From the NCBI GenBank assembly GCA_028564675.1, contig JAOVVO010000179.1, positions 1 through 64,000 on the forward strand: a stretch of 64,000 nt of DNA, in the 5' to 3' direction. The notes beneath the pieces were generated by a model. That model did no database searches, was not told the DNA's origin, and saw only the letters and a program-made list of their open reading frames with translations. The first letter of the stretch is position 1. Every line of letters begins with the position of its first letter. This document shows, in pieces, positions 12,310 to 26,800 of this stretch. This DNA comes from Onchocerca lupi. Lineage: Eukaryota > Nematoda > Chromadorea > Rhabditida > Onchocercidae. Position numbers and translations under genes: made by a program.

Positions 12310-12612
12310 AATTTGTCGGGTCATTCATCGATCAGATCGACCGACTGGTCGACCGGTTGATCGGTGGATAGATGGGCGGGCGCAAATGGCCCATTTGCTG
12401 AGAAAGTAATAACACCGTTAAAGGTTTTCCCCCTCAGGGCCGTCGCAGTGATTTTGTCAAATCGACCAAACGAAACGATCAGCCCGACCCATCCAATTCG
12501 CTGATAGAGCACAAGATGATGACAGTTGTTAAATTTCGGCATATGCCGCAAGTCCGTGTATATTTGCGGTAGATGTAATATCGATGTCGATGTCGATGTG
12601 ATGTGATGTGAT
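12310..12612. promoter_or_regulatory. GC-rich palindromic patch upstream of the large gene
   Basis: This roughly 300-base island has about twice the GC of its surroundings and lies 100-400 bases upstream of the start codon at 12705. It contains a nested hairpin: outer arms CGATCA (12329-12334) and TGATCG (12358-12363), inner arms TCGACC (12337-12342) and GGTCGA (12347-12352). It also has a 17-base palindrome, GCAAATGG-C-CCATTTGC (12382-12398), and ends in a GATGTC/GATGTG tandem repeat (about 12582-12612). A 76-codon minus-strand open frame crosses it but matches nothing I know. Promoter or 5' UTR is inferred from position and composition only. Confidence 0.4.
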
Positions 12613-12704
12613 CTGTGTTACTGGCCATTGACAGTAGCTACAGCAGCAAATTTCCTTATAAAATTATTATTATTATTAATATTAATATTATCATTATTAT
12701 TATC

Positions 12705-14824
12705 ATGATTCTGTCATCGTTGTTATTATCATTTTCACTTTCATCAGCTTTATTATTATCATCATCAGCAGCAGCAACAATACAATTTCCGGAAAGAAGG
12801 ATATGTTTGATTGTATTCTTAACTTTACCATCACTATGCTTGGCTACCTTTACCGAACATCCGATAAGTCCTGATACGGTGAATGTCCAATTAAATTCTG
12901 GTGCAGGTGCACAAATACCTCGGATAAATGGTCATAATTTGGATACTGCTTCACAAATTTCCTCCAAAATAAGAGCAAAGAATCAAAGTTCTATTAAGCG
13001 CCAAATTCACTGTCCATCGAATACATTTCGATGTGGTGATGGTTCATGTATTCCTCTAAATTGGATCAATGATGGTGAAGCAGATTGTCATGATTTATCT
13101 GATGAGAAGATTCGATCGACTACAAAAACGATTCAGCGAACTAAAATAAGTGAAAGTACCGAATATTCGACTACTCTGGAAGAGATCTTCGATGATCCAT
13201 TCGATCATGCTGCGACATTTCCATCATCCCTTCATCAATTCTCTTTTTCGAATTCATCATCAAATCAACGCTCTAAAGAAGCAAAAAATGGTCATTCTTC
13301 TTCATCAAATCATGCAAATGGTTGCTCCAATGCTGTACAAACACGAGTAAATCAATGTTCCGCTGATCTTACTGATTGGATCGAGAATTTGCATCAAATT
13401 GATCTGACGAATTCATCGATGCTAAATGATGAAAAAAGGTAAAAGCAAAAAAAAGAAAAATACTTTATCTTATCGTTGTTAATTAGTCGATTGATCTTTT
13501 TTTCATCCATTACAAATTTATTATACGATAATTAATTTCTTGTATTCTGAATATAATTATTTCTTTCGCAATTTTGCAATTTTAAATTTCAGCCTAATTT
13601 TAATCTAAGAAATTTTATGATTTTTTTGTCATTTTTTGACGAGTAAATTGAAGCACTTTAAAAGGTCATTAACTTTACTGTTATAAAACAAAAAAAAAAA
13701 AAAAACTCAATTATATTTATTAAAGGAAAAAAATTTTTTTCTATTTAATAAAAAGTAATAATTTCAATAAATTCAAAATAATAGTCCTTCTATTGAACTA
13801 GCAATTTATGGACTTAAAAAAAAGACATTTTCGGTTTTTTTTTTTTTGCCATGCAACAAGTTTTACTAACACAAAGTGAATATTTTTAATTAAATAGAAT
13901 GAAATATTATAACATAACAACGAATGGTAGAAAATGACAAAAAGAAATGAAAATAGATTTTGCTAAGAATAAATTGCAATAAATTTAGTTTTTCTAGAAT
14001 TTTCGAGAAAATATTTTGTTTATTGAATAATATTTTTTTTTTCAAAAAAAATTTCCATTTATTTGCCATCAAATTATTTTAAAAAAAAAGATAAAATTTC
14101 ATAAATATAAAAAAATTTTCATGTTATGTGTAATAATTTTAACATTTTTTTCATTTCTTCTTTTCTGTTTTGCTTTGTTTAATTTGTCAAAATAAACTTC
14201 TTTTTCACAATTTTTTCTTGAAAGCACTTATTTTTGCTTCTTCCAATCCCTTGTCTGTTCTTTTATACGAAACTTTAAAAAAAAAATTATTGATGAAAAA
14301 ATGAAAAAGCAAACTTTTTTGAAAAAATAGAAAAAGAATCGAGGCAAAATAGTTGCATTATTTATAACATAAAAATGAAATAGTTACAACTGCATTTCGG
14401 TTGTATTCATCCTTTAACAGATTTTTTGTGATTTCCTTTTTTCAGAAATTTCTTTTTTTTTTCTTTTTCAAATTCTTCATAAATTATTTATTATTATGAT
14501 ATTTTCTTTAATTATAACTTCCATATTTAATGAATTATTATAAATTCTAGTGAATAACAAATCACTAATTCATTTTTTATAATATCTAATTCATTCATTA
14601 TTCTATCGATCAGAAACTTTTCAAAAAAAAAGGAAGAAAAAGAGAGAGAAAATTCTGTCTAGAAATTAACAAGGAAAAAAAAATTCAATTTAAAATTTTC
14701 ACACCAAACTTTAGCTGATATTTCTGCTATTTCAGCTAAAATATTTTATTTGTTTTAAAAAAATGACCTTGATTTTAGAGGAAAATAATCTTTAGACATT
14801 TCTTTCTTTTCTTTTTTTCTTTTC

Positions 14825-14865
<41 letters not shown>

Positions 14866-17800
14866 AAGATGAAATTTCTAGGCTGTCAAGTTCAATGTCG
14901 TTCTTGTCACAAATTACATCTGATAAAAATTTCGTTATCATTTCTCAGATAGAAATATGTCAAGGATGAAAAATTAAAACAAATGTTTCAATGAAAGAAC
15001 ATTGTTATAGAAAAAAAGGGCTAAAAAGCTGAATGATATAAGTTTCAAATTTAATATCGCTAAAAAAATAATGAAATTGTTATAAAAATTAAAATAACTA
15101 TAATTATTATCAAAATTTAGCTAAATTTCATTTTGTTAGTGAGTGTAAAAAAGAAAAAATTTTTAGTTTGGATAATTTTGACTTGAAAAAAAAAAAAAAA
15201 ACAAAAAAAATTGCTTTTATCGTCCTAAATTTGTTTGAAATGTCGGTTACCTATTTTTTGATCTTGTAAATTGAAAAAAAGTGCTTCAATCTCATTTCAA
15301 TTTTTGATGTTCATTGATTCAATACAGATAAATCCATGCATAAATGGTGAAAAATTTAATAAGATTTAAAAATAGCTGATATAAATAAAGATCGAGCAAG
15401 AGAGAATGAAGGAGAAATTAGATCATCGCATAAATCATTACTTAATTTCAATAGTTAATATGATTGCATATAAAGTATTTCCGTAAAATTCAATTTGTTT
15501 AACAAATTTTCAAATTTATATCGTTCAAATTATTTTTTATCCCTATGTTTTTGCAACTTCATCCAGAATTTATTATTTACTAACATATTGTTTGCATAAT
15601 TCAGTTTAATATTTCTGACAAAAGAAGAAGAAAATAGAAAGAACAAAAAATGAATTAGTTGATGTTAATTAAGTGTATCATTCTCTTTAAAAATTCTTTT
15701 GTTCCTATGAAAATGAATTATTCATCATCTGGTTTGAACAATGCGAAAGATTCAAAAAAAAAAAAGAAAAAAAAAACAATGGAATGGCATAATGAAATGG
15801 TAATAAATTTTGATACGGTTGAGAAAGCTTTTATTTTTATTTTTTACTTTTTGTCTCTCTCTCTCTCTCTTTCTTTCTTCTTTATTTCATCCCAAAATCC
15901 CATGAATAAAAATTGACAAGGAATAAAATTAATTAATTATCTTTTTACTGTTTAATTTGTTGATGAAGAACCAGTATAAAAGATTTAAGGAAAAATAAGC
16001 AAAAAAAATTAAAATGACAAAGAATGATCAACGAAATTTATATGATTTATTACCATGATATTATCATTAAAATTCTTTTTCAGTGATAATAATAAATGAT
16101 GATAAATGTAATCAAAAAACCATCGTTATCATGATAAGTAATAGTGAAAGAGAGTGTTGTTATCATGAAAATTACTAGTATAGAATTGTTGTCTAAATTC
16201 GAAAATGAAATATGCTTTTATTAAAGAATATTTTGACAAATGATTTCATATAATATTTTTTTCTTGATAATCATGCACTGTTGATAATATTGATAAAAGC
16301 ATATACCATCAAAAAATAAGGAAATTATTGTGAAAATTTTCGTTTCTTTTTACTTCTTCTGATATCATCATAATAGTCTTCTTCTTATTGTCTAAACTTT
16401 ATTTTAGATATTAATTTTTTTATTTCTTATTTTTCCATTGTCTCATTTTTCGATATATATTTTTTCCAGCGTTTAATTTTAAATAATCATTTTTATTTTA
16501 AATACTTTTTAACTATTTGTCTTGCAAATTAAAAGATTGAAATCAATCGTTTGTAAATAATCGCAAAGAAAAAAGATATATTTATATGTTCGTGATGACA
16601 AAATTTTATATCTATTTTATGATCAAATTTCAAGCGGAACAATCTAAAATATGATCGCAAATTGTTGGTGCAATACAAGTTTCATAAATATCATTATTTC
16701 TTAATCATATTCTTGTACGAATCAGTAAAACTAGATTTCATTATGAATTATATCTATCTAAACATATGCCGTAGGGTAAATTGGGAAATATTTGAAAAAT
16801 TAATAAATATTTCGATTCTATTAAGATCCAAATAATCATTAATTATGCATTTAACATTTTGATAATATAAATATAACTTGCAAATACAAATGTGATTGTT
16901 AAATAATGCAAATAAACGCTTACTCAAATATAATTATATACATTTAATCGTACAATAAAACTATTTATAATTATACAAGTTTTATAAAATGATTACCTAA
17001 TTTTAATATTATAACCTGTATAAAATATAATTAACTATAATTTTTACAATTCACAGTTCGCAAATATTCAAAAATTCGCCTTTTTTATTATACTTGATTT
17101 CTATTAAATTAATATTAGTTGTAGAAAATGGCAATTACTTATTTAAAATTATGTACAAACATGTACTGAAATAGATTTAAAATGAAATGTGAAAACAAGC
17201 GAAAATGCATTAAAAATTAATTTCATTATAAAATCATTTTAACAATCAAATCAAAAGAGAAGAAAAAAATTTGAAGATAGAAATTTTCATCAAAATAATT
17301 TTACAGATTCTCACATGTTCTTTTTCTTTGCAATTAATCATTAAGAACAGCATTTTCCATTTTGGTAATAATAAAATGTAAAATTTGAAATTTAAAAATT
17401 AGAAAAGACCAAATAAAAGGATTTTCTGAAATTAAAAGATTAAAAAATTAAAAAAAAATTTTATTTCCTTTTGCAAATTTTTTTTATATCAAAAAAAAAA
17501 GGAAAAAAAAATTTGAATAATACATATTATTTTAAAAGATTTGTTGAAATTAAAGGATTGAGAATTTTAGAGAGAAAAGAAAAAAAAGAAGAACTTATTT
17601 TTCGCAAAGCTCTATAATTACAGATGGCGAATAATGGATGAAGGATGCGAATTATTGTTAGAATATCGGACATGTACAGAAACTCTCAATATCACCGCAT
17701 GTATATTGCCAGAATCGATCGAATTTTGGAATAGCATCGAATTATACGCATGCCAATTATTGTTGCCATCGATGAAAGAATATAAAAGTTGTTTTGTAAA

Positions 17801-20800
17801 TGCTCGAAATCGACAATGTGCAATGGAGTAAGCTTTTATGATTTTTAGTAAAAATTTCAATTATCTAAAAATTATTTTCAAAAATTTCCTTGAAATTTTT
17901 TCTTTTTTTTTTATTTTCGTCTGCACTTTTTTCTTTTTTTTTTTTAGTGAATCTTTAAAAAAAAAAAAAAAAAAAAAAAAACGAGAGAAAATTGATAAAT
18001 TTTTTTCCAAAATTATATCCGAAAAAATCCACCTTTTTCTTATGACAATGAACCGATCATTTAAGGAAATTTTACGCTAAATTTACGTCAAAATCATGAA
18101 AAAATGGGTTAAATTTAGATTTGTATTATGATTTAATAAACCAAAAAGGAAATGTTCACAAGTGTTTATATGTTAATTTCTATTATTTAATTGAATAATT
18201 TTATTTTTTCTTTTTCGCAAAATCATTATCATACTCCTTTTCATTTTTTCCACTATTTAAATTTCTTCATTGTTTTTAAAATTTTGAAAAAAATGTGGAA
18301 AATATGTAATTTCAAAATACTAAAAATTGAATTAAAATTTTTCGCTAGTTTTCAAATTAAATTTTGACCTATTCTTGAGTGAAATAAATATTTCTTTTCC
18401 ATTTTTTTCAAAATTGGATATTTAAAAATAAAACCTAACGATGTCATATTTAGCTTATATATTAGTTTTCTCTCTAATTTTTATTCTATTTCTTCATCTT
18501 CTCATCAATCCATCACAATTATGAAACATATTGAAATTTGATTTATTTCACTTTAAAAGAGGAGAGGAAACAAGAAATGCCTGAAAACTTTCAATTATAT
18601 CATTAAATAAATATTTAAAAGAAGAAATAAATTTGTTTCAGTTTTTTTTTGTCAGTCATTTCTAAAATTTCAGTAAGAATTTCTTTAATACCTAAACTTT
18701 AGCGGTTTATTAAAAGTTCAATTTGCAATTTTCACCAAATTTATCATTCATAAAATTGTAGGGAAATAATCATTTCATCATGAGCATTTATTGCTGGAAG
18801 GTATTTTTTCTTTCTTTTTTTTTTTTGCAAAACTATTTAAAAAGTATAAATTTTCACATAATGAAAAGCAAAAAAAAAAGAAAAATGGCTATTTTTTAAA
18901 CAAAAAACTACAAATTTTCACTGCATAAAATATTAAATTAAATAATTCAAATGCACACATTAATTGATTTTGGTTTAATTTTTATTTTTTTAGTGCGCAT
19001 TTATGCATTGATGCAAAATTCATTCTTGACTAAATTATTATAAGTTTCATTGAAGTGAGGGTTTTAAAAAAAAATCGGAATTCTATGTTTTTGAATAGGA
19101 AAAATGATAAAAGGATGAAAAAAATTGATTGAAAACTGTTTTTGATCATTTAATCAATAATAATCATTGACATATCAGATTTAATTCCTTTAAAGATATG
19201 TTTATTAAAAAAATGTCCGAATTGCTTGACTTATATGCATGCAAATATTTTATTATTGAAAATTATTCCTGTAATAAAATAATAAGCTAAGATTGATTGA
19301 GGATGAATGAAATATACAGAATTTGAAATTTCCAATAAATTCTAATCAATTTTCATTTTAGTTCAAGGTCGTTTTATATGTATATGATTCATTTCAAACA
19401 TCTTTAATAAGAAACTATCAGTGTCATATATCTAATAGAAATATTTTTCAACTGTGCCAATTCATTTCATCAAAATGACCGAAATTTCAAAATTTCGATT
19501 TAAAATGAAATAAAATAAAATAAAAATTTTATTCGACTTAAAATATAATTTGCTTATTTATGTATTACAGCAATTCGTTTCTTATCATTAATAAAAATGA
19601 AAATTTTCGCATCTTTTTTCGATAAAATGAAGAAAAAAAGAAATAATAATTATTAAAGAAATCATCGAATAGTCAATTTAAGATTTTTGAGGTCAAAAAT
19701 TAGCTTATCATTGCAAGACATTTAGTTATAAAAGTGAATCAAGATATATAAAAAAGTTGGAATGGGAATTAAACAAAAATAAGGAAGACATTAATTATTA
19801 GTGAAAATTAGAAATTCAAATGATGATAATTTTTGCAAAAAATAAGCTAAATAAAAAGAAAAGGAAGGGAATTCTTCCGGAAAAAAAATTGATAATTAAA
19901 TAAACAAAGATAAAAGTATAAAAGCTTTTTACGTTTAAAATTAACTAATACTTGATTAAATATGAAACTGAAATTTTTTTATACCTTCTATTATTGAAAA
20001 ATTTTTTTATTTTGACATAAATATCCGATAAAAATAAAATATTATATCATGATTAAATGATAAATTCATTGATGTTCAATATAATCATTCATAATAACTT
20101 TTTATCGAACATTTCCGATTTTATCAGTAAGATAACTTTTTTTTTCGTTCTTTTTGAAATGATTAAAGCGATGAAAATTATTTTATCAATGAATTAATTC
20201 ATCCAAGATATTATTTCATCTACGTAAATCGAATCTGATTGATCCAAGATAAAAACATCTAGAATTAAGCAATCGCAAAGAATCGCGAAGAACAGGTGGA
20301 AGCTAATATCAGAAGGTCGGGAAAAACAGGATCAGATAGGAAATCAATAATGTTTGGTTGATCTTTTCAGAAATGCAATCAGTGAGCATGGACCACCGAT
20401 ATGTCGAATTCTTGCATCAATCAGATCTGATTTACGTTGTATCAAAATGAACGGTCGAAATGATTGTTCAGTAAATGCTTTGGAAATAATTGAACCTTTG
20501 GAAAGTGAAACGAATCATACGTATACACAATTCGCATGCGCATATATTACTGCAATTACTTCAAGTGCTTCCTCCTCATTTTCTACGAAATCTGCCGGTA
20601 ATACAATTAAATTCCATTTTAATTTTAATTTTTAATCCATAATAAATCATAGAATTTAAAATATAATTGCTGAAAACGTTAAAATTTAAAAATATTTCAA
20701 TTTTTGTCCAGTGTTTATATGAATAATTATTTATTATCATGTAGCCAAATTAGACAATGAAATAAAGAAACAGTATAAATGTTACATCTAATAATCTTAA

Positions 20801-23800
20801 TGAGATAAACATTAATTAATGACAGGAATAATAATAATGATTTCAGTTATTAATAATTTTTTACTAAAATATTTCATAATTTGTAATATTTCAAATTTAA
20901 TTATGCAAATTATTAACTTATTATTTATTATTTTATTCTTGATTATTACTTTGTATAAGTTTAATATTAATTTTTTAAAAATTTATATATGTTTTTGAAC
21001 ATTTTTTGATAAAATTAGTTTGGCATAATTTCTGATTTAAAGTTTAAAATATTAAAAAAAAAAAAGAGAAAATAGACGAAAACACAGGATTTTGAATATA
21101 TTAGATTTTTTTAAAAATATATTATGGTTTTTTTCAAATTTACTAAAAAACATATTTGTATTTTGATGTCTTGAGTATTGATGATTCAATTTAAATAACT
21201 AAGATTGAAGAAATGCATAGATGAAAGTTTCAAAGTTTATTGTTTGAAAAATAAAATTTATGCAACGGATAAACGGCATAATATGTCGGAATACGGTAAT
21301 CGGTATGATTTCATAAAATAATAGAATATGACAATATATAGAGTTGGCTAAAACAAAGTTAATACCAAAATTTTTTTGAAAAATAATACTTTGGATTACT
21401 TTTCAGGAATATTTTTTCGTCTATAAAATTTAATTAATCCAATTAATTTAGGTGATAGTATCAGCGTAGAAGACGATGGCATACCATTCAATGTATTGCA
21501 TATGTTCAGTGAAGTTAATACGATTTGCTCACAAATTATTAATAAAACGGAATGGAAACCAATCTATCGTGTTGTCTGTGAATATCGAGAAAAATTAGTC
21601 CAACAAAAACAATGCTTCATTAATGCATCATCAAGTTTGGTTCAATGTAATCAAAAGGTAAACAATCCATTACATTTCCAGTACTGATAAATTCCAGTAC
21701 TGATAAGTTTATTATTATTTTACTATTATTAGTATTCCCAATATTGATATTATCATTATTATTACTATTAATAGACTGACTAATATTTCTATTAAAATTC
21801 TTTGAAATAAAAATTTATTTAAAAACTTCAAATCTTTTTTTCCCAGAAGATCTCTCTATGCAAAATTTTCGTCTCAGATAAAAACTTCTATTTTTTATTG
21901 TTAACAATTTCTAATTAAGTCAGAAATTAAGTCGAAAACTTTTTCATTTATTTTTCATTACAAGTAAAGTTAGAGAGAATTTTCGAACGAAATTTCGTTG
22001 CATTAAAATTTGAAATATAATAATAATAATAGAAAATTTAATAATCATTCATGCTAAAATAGTGCATAAAAAAGAATCAAAGTAACTTCATTTTTATCTT
22101 CTTTTTATCGCATTTAAAAAGTTCAGTCTTCGCTTTTACAGTATTGTTTTTCGATTGCTTAGGTAGTATTTCATTTGATAATTATGATAGCAACATTCTT
22201 AATTATAATAGTAATATATATGTATAATAATGATACTAATATTCTTATCCATAAAATCAATAATAATGACCTCTTGATAATTACATGTAATGCTAATAAT
22301 GATCAGTTAAATGATGATCGTACATTCTTGTTAATGATATTGTTATATTTTAAAAGTACTGACAATACCATCAGCGCACATGAAACTATCTGGTAATAAT
22401 ATTATTGCTCATAAAATCCTACTAGAAATCAAATTAAATTAATTAATTAATAACATATTAGTATTTTAATATAAAATCACAACTTATTTTTCAAATATCT
22501 TATAATCATATAAATATTTCAGCCAATAAATTCAACAATTTGCAATGCGTTGGAGCAATTTAGTAACAATATTGATTGTGCGTTACGTATAATGCTTGAT
22601 GCATGCACGGTTGAAGCGCAAAATGTTGCAGTTGCAGTGCAAGATGCGTTAAATGATGACTTCATTTTGCATCATTGCTATGCAGATGCAGTGATCGATG
22701 AAAAATCAATCGATAATGATGAATTCCGATTAAATCCAAAGAATGAACGATGCAACTCAGAACAGGTATGCGTTAATGATAGAGCTATATTAATTAATAT
22801 ATTCATCAATTTTTAATAATCAAAATTATCAATCTCGAAGGGATGAAATAATGAGTGTAATAAAAAGTTTATTTAGCATAGTGTATTGCAAATTCTATTG
22901 AATTATCAAAGTTATATTATAATTTTATTGGTAATTCGTTAATTAAAAAATAATAATAATAATTTGAGGAAAATTTGGCACTAACATGTTTGGTGGAACT
23001 TGTTGAAGTTAATCGAGAACTAGCCGAATTAAATAGACTCAATTTTTTGCATGAAATTAGTCAACAAAATTCAACTACCATTATGGAAATTTGCAATTTG
23101 TATAACAAATATGATAATTGTATTAGTAATATGGTATTTTCTCGTTCCAATGGAAAACGATGTGCATTTAATACGCCGTTAAATAGTCTTGCAAGGTATT
23201 ATAAATTTTAAAAATAGATTATTAAATTAAAATCACAGTTATTTGGCACATACTATTTTAAAGCAAAAGAAGAAAAAAAAAGGAACTTATCTTAAGTTAG
23301 ATTTTCAAAATTTACATTTTTTTAATCGTTAATTCTTTTTCAAATTTTTATATCAAAATTTCATATTTTTTATACTTCTAATGATCAAATTGATATAACA
23401 AAAGATAATTGCATTAATATATAACTTATCAAATAAATAAGCAAGCAAAATTAAAAGTCTAGTTTTTATTATTCAACTTTTAATTTAATTAATATTTTTC
23501 ATTTTTAATACATAATAGAAATATCGATTTACTACAAATATCATATAATATATTAGAATTGTTTCAGGATCGGCTTATCACCTATTTGTAGTGAACGTTC
23601 ACGTACGTTATTGCAAGAGAATGTCGAATGTATTCAGAAGATTAAACATCGTACCAGTTCATGTCAATCCGGATTAAGTAGCCTTGGCTTAGCAATACAT
23701 AATATATTACAGGTTAATTTTATCTATTTTTTTTCTTTGCATATTTGATAAATACATTAGAAATGGATTAATAATTTGCACTTTTACTTATTTATTCATT

Positions 23801-26800
23801 TATTTATTTATTTATTAACTTCTCCATTTATTTGTTGATAGAAGTTCCAAGTTAATATAATATTTAAATATTTATTCACTCATTTCTTTATTCCATCATT
23901 TATTTTCTAATAACAGATTATCATTGCAAACTAAACTGAATTACGTCGCAAAAATTCTGACTTCAAAAAAAAAAAAAAATTTCAATTTGTTTGTATATTC
24001 TGAACATTTTTATTTTTTGTTTGCTTATTTACAAATCTATAATTTACTTATTTTTCGTCTGGAATTAGATATCATGAAGAAATACACATGTATAAAATAG
24101 ATACAATAATATACACAATAAATTTTAATATAATTTTGAATTTGCTATTTTAGAAAATGAACTATTTTAAAGCAAAAAAAGCTACCGAAATTATTAAACA
24201 GGAATATAAATCATTTGTAAAATCTTGCTGTAACAATTATTTCATGAGTTTTTTCCTAAAATTTTAATCAAAATTTTAATTTTTATGCGAAACAATATTA
24301 ACAAAATATCTGTTACATTCTCATAATAAATTTTTTAATTTCTACCAATTTGTTAAATTTACGAAATGATTGTTGGATTTTTTTATTTCTTCCTTTCTTA
24401 ATCCTTTTTTCATATGTTTTATGTTTTATATGAAAATTTTTTCGTATCATTTATTTCTGTGTTTTTTTATATTTTGAAGTTTCAAGTATAATATATTTTC
24501 TTTCATTTCTTCGTTGAAAATTTATTTATTTTTAATGAGAAGTTTTAAATATCTTATTTTATTTTACAAAAAAAAAAAAATGACATTAAATACTGCTTCA
24601 AATTTTTTACCAAATAAATAATTATTATCTTACAAATTCTGAGCATAATTTCAGGGAATTCATTCGGAAGCATATCTTTGTAATTCATACTATCTCATTC
24701 GAGATGCATTCGAGTGTGGCGAAAAGATTTTCATCGAAATGTGTACAACAGAAGCTGTCCAAAATTTACAGCAATTACGACAAATGGTTCGTATTTCATT
24801 TGCATGCAAGCCATAAAACTAAATTTAAAGAAAAAATTGAAACTACCAAAGTTATTAGAGAATTTAAACTATCGTAGTTGTCAATACGATATATCGGATT
24901 GAAATTATCGTAGTTATTAATATGGTATAAATACAGTAAACTATTTTTAATTTGCAGATAGTGGAGTTAGGAAGTGAAGAAGGTTGCCCCAAAGAACGTC
25001 CAAAGAATTTTGATGAAATTATCGCACGACCAGTAACTCCCATATCTACTGTTAATCCAATGATAAGCTTTTTTCTTAATTCATTCATTTACTTGAGAGG
25101 AGAAAAAAAGTTATCTTTTAAAATAATTTAAAAAAGAAACTCAGAAAAACTGATATTTTAATTGATGACACATAGTTTTTATTAATTGTTATCACTTCTG
25201 TCATTACGTTATCTTTTCTAAGAAAAATGGTAGTAATAGATTACCCAATATAAATAGTTGATAAATTAAATTTCAATTAAATTTTTTTTAGTAATAAGCA
25301 TATCCATAGAAATTATTCAACTACAAAATCATTTAATATGTTTAATCAATTAATTTGCTGTTTTCTAACTTAATTAAACTTAATTAATTAAAAAGATAAT
25401 ACTAGTTAACTTAATTAAATGATAATACTAAAAGTTTGAGTAATTGACATTAATTTTCGAAATTTTACCATCATTTTTGATTCAATGGAATACTATCATT
25501 CCATGGTTTCTTCTTTTTCTTCCTTTTTTTTTTTTTTTTTAAGTAGCTGTTTTGAATATAAAAAATAAAGTATTACAAAGTAATTATGAAATTAATAAAT
25601 TATAAAAATCAGATTAATTACTATTCTTAATTTAAATTTGTCAAACTATTGTTGAATAAAATTTAGAAGAGCTTTTCAATTTTCTATTCAATTTTTTATA
25701 TTAATTCATTTCGTCGCTTTTTTTCAAGTTCAACCAACATCACAATCTACAATGAGCTGTCAACCGACGGAACAAAAACAATTTTCGGCATGCATCGAAT
25801 CTATCACAACTTTCCAGCCTCATCCCTTGGCTGTCATTAAACAGCCTAAACAAATTGATGCAGCCTGCAAGCAATTCGTCGAATTTAAAAATTGCCAGGC
25901 TAATATTAGTTGTCATCCGTTATGGGCAAAGGGAATGATAGCTATGTTCGATTTTGCTTGTGGTCCCGGATATAACGTATATACACAGGTAAATTTAGAA
26001 CATCAAATCGGAACATTGTAGGTGAAGAAAGATTAAAACGGAACTGAGGAGAAGAACGATAAAAATAAAATCGAAATAAGGAGAAGTAGGATGGTAAAAA
26101 AAAATGATGTTTAAAATGAGATCAATTAATTGCAAATTAAGAAAGATCAAATTCGAATTGATCAGTGAATTGAATTATAGAAGACAATTAATAAAGTGAA
26201 AGTGATTAATAAGATAAAATTAACAATTGATAACAAGACAAGAATTTAACAAATAATTTTAGGTACGGCAGTGCGTCCGTAAAATGACTACACGTGAGCA
26301 TATTCGTAAATGCGTGAGTGAGTTTTCACGTAGTTCACCTCAAATAGCTTGCCAAAGTTCTAACAAATTGCTTGATTGCTCAATACCCATAATTAATGAG
26401 AAATGTGGTCAACTTGGAGCACAATTTGTTACCGATTATATTAGTAAATTTTTAAGCGTCGTTGATCCAAAATGCAAAATTGGAATGCAACAAAATGGTA
26501 AGTATTATGTTAAAATTTTAAATGTGAAATTAAAAATCGAATTTTAATAATTTAAAAAATCTGATTTTTCTTTTTAAAATTTAATCTATCTAAAAGTTTT
26601 TGTCAAAAACGAAATTGAAAATTGTGGTTGTGGTTTGTTTGATTTTTGCAATTAAACAAGTAATTTAATTCGAAATCATTTATTATTAATTGCCCTGTTG
26701 AATTGCAATCTAAGTTATTTTTTATCATTTACTTATTCATCTTATCTATTATCATTTACCTAGTCAGTTTCATACTAATTATTCATATATTTAATTATTT

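Noticed and set aside
12321..12551. Minus-strand open frame of 76 codons over the GC-rich patch
   Set aside because: No recognisable family and no splice partners. The open frame is expected from higher GC, so I treated the patch as regulatory or unknown DNA.
22175..22396. Open frame in an intron of the cysteine-repeat gene
   Set aside because: Low-complexity Ile/Asn translation of AT repeats; the true exons on both sides join in phase without it.
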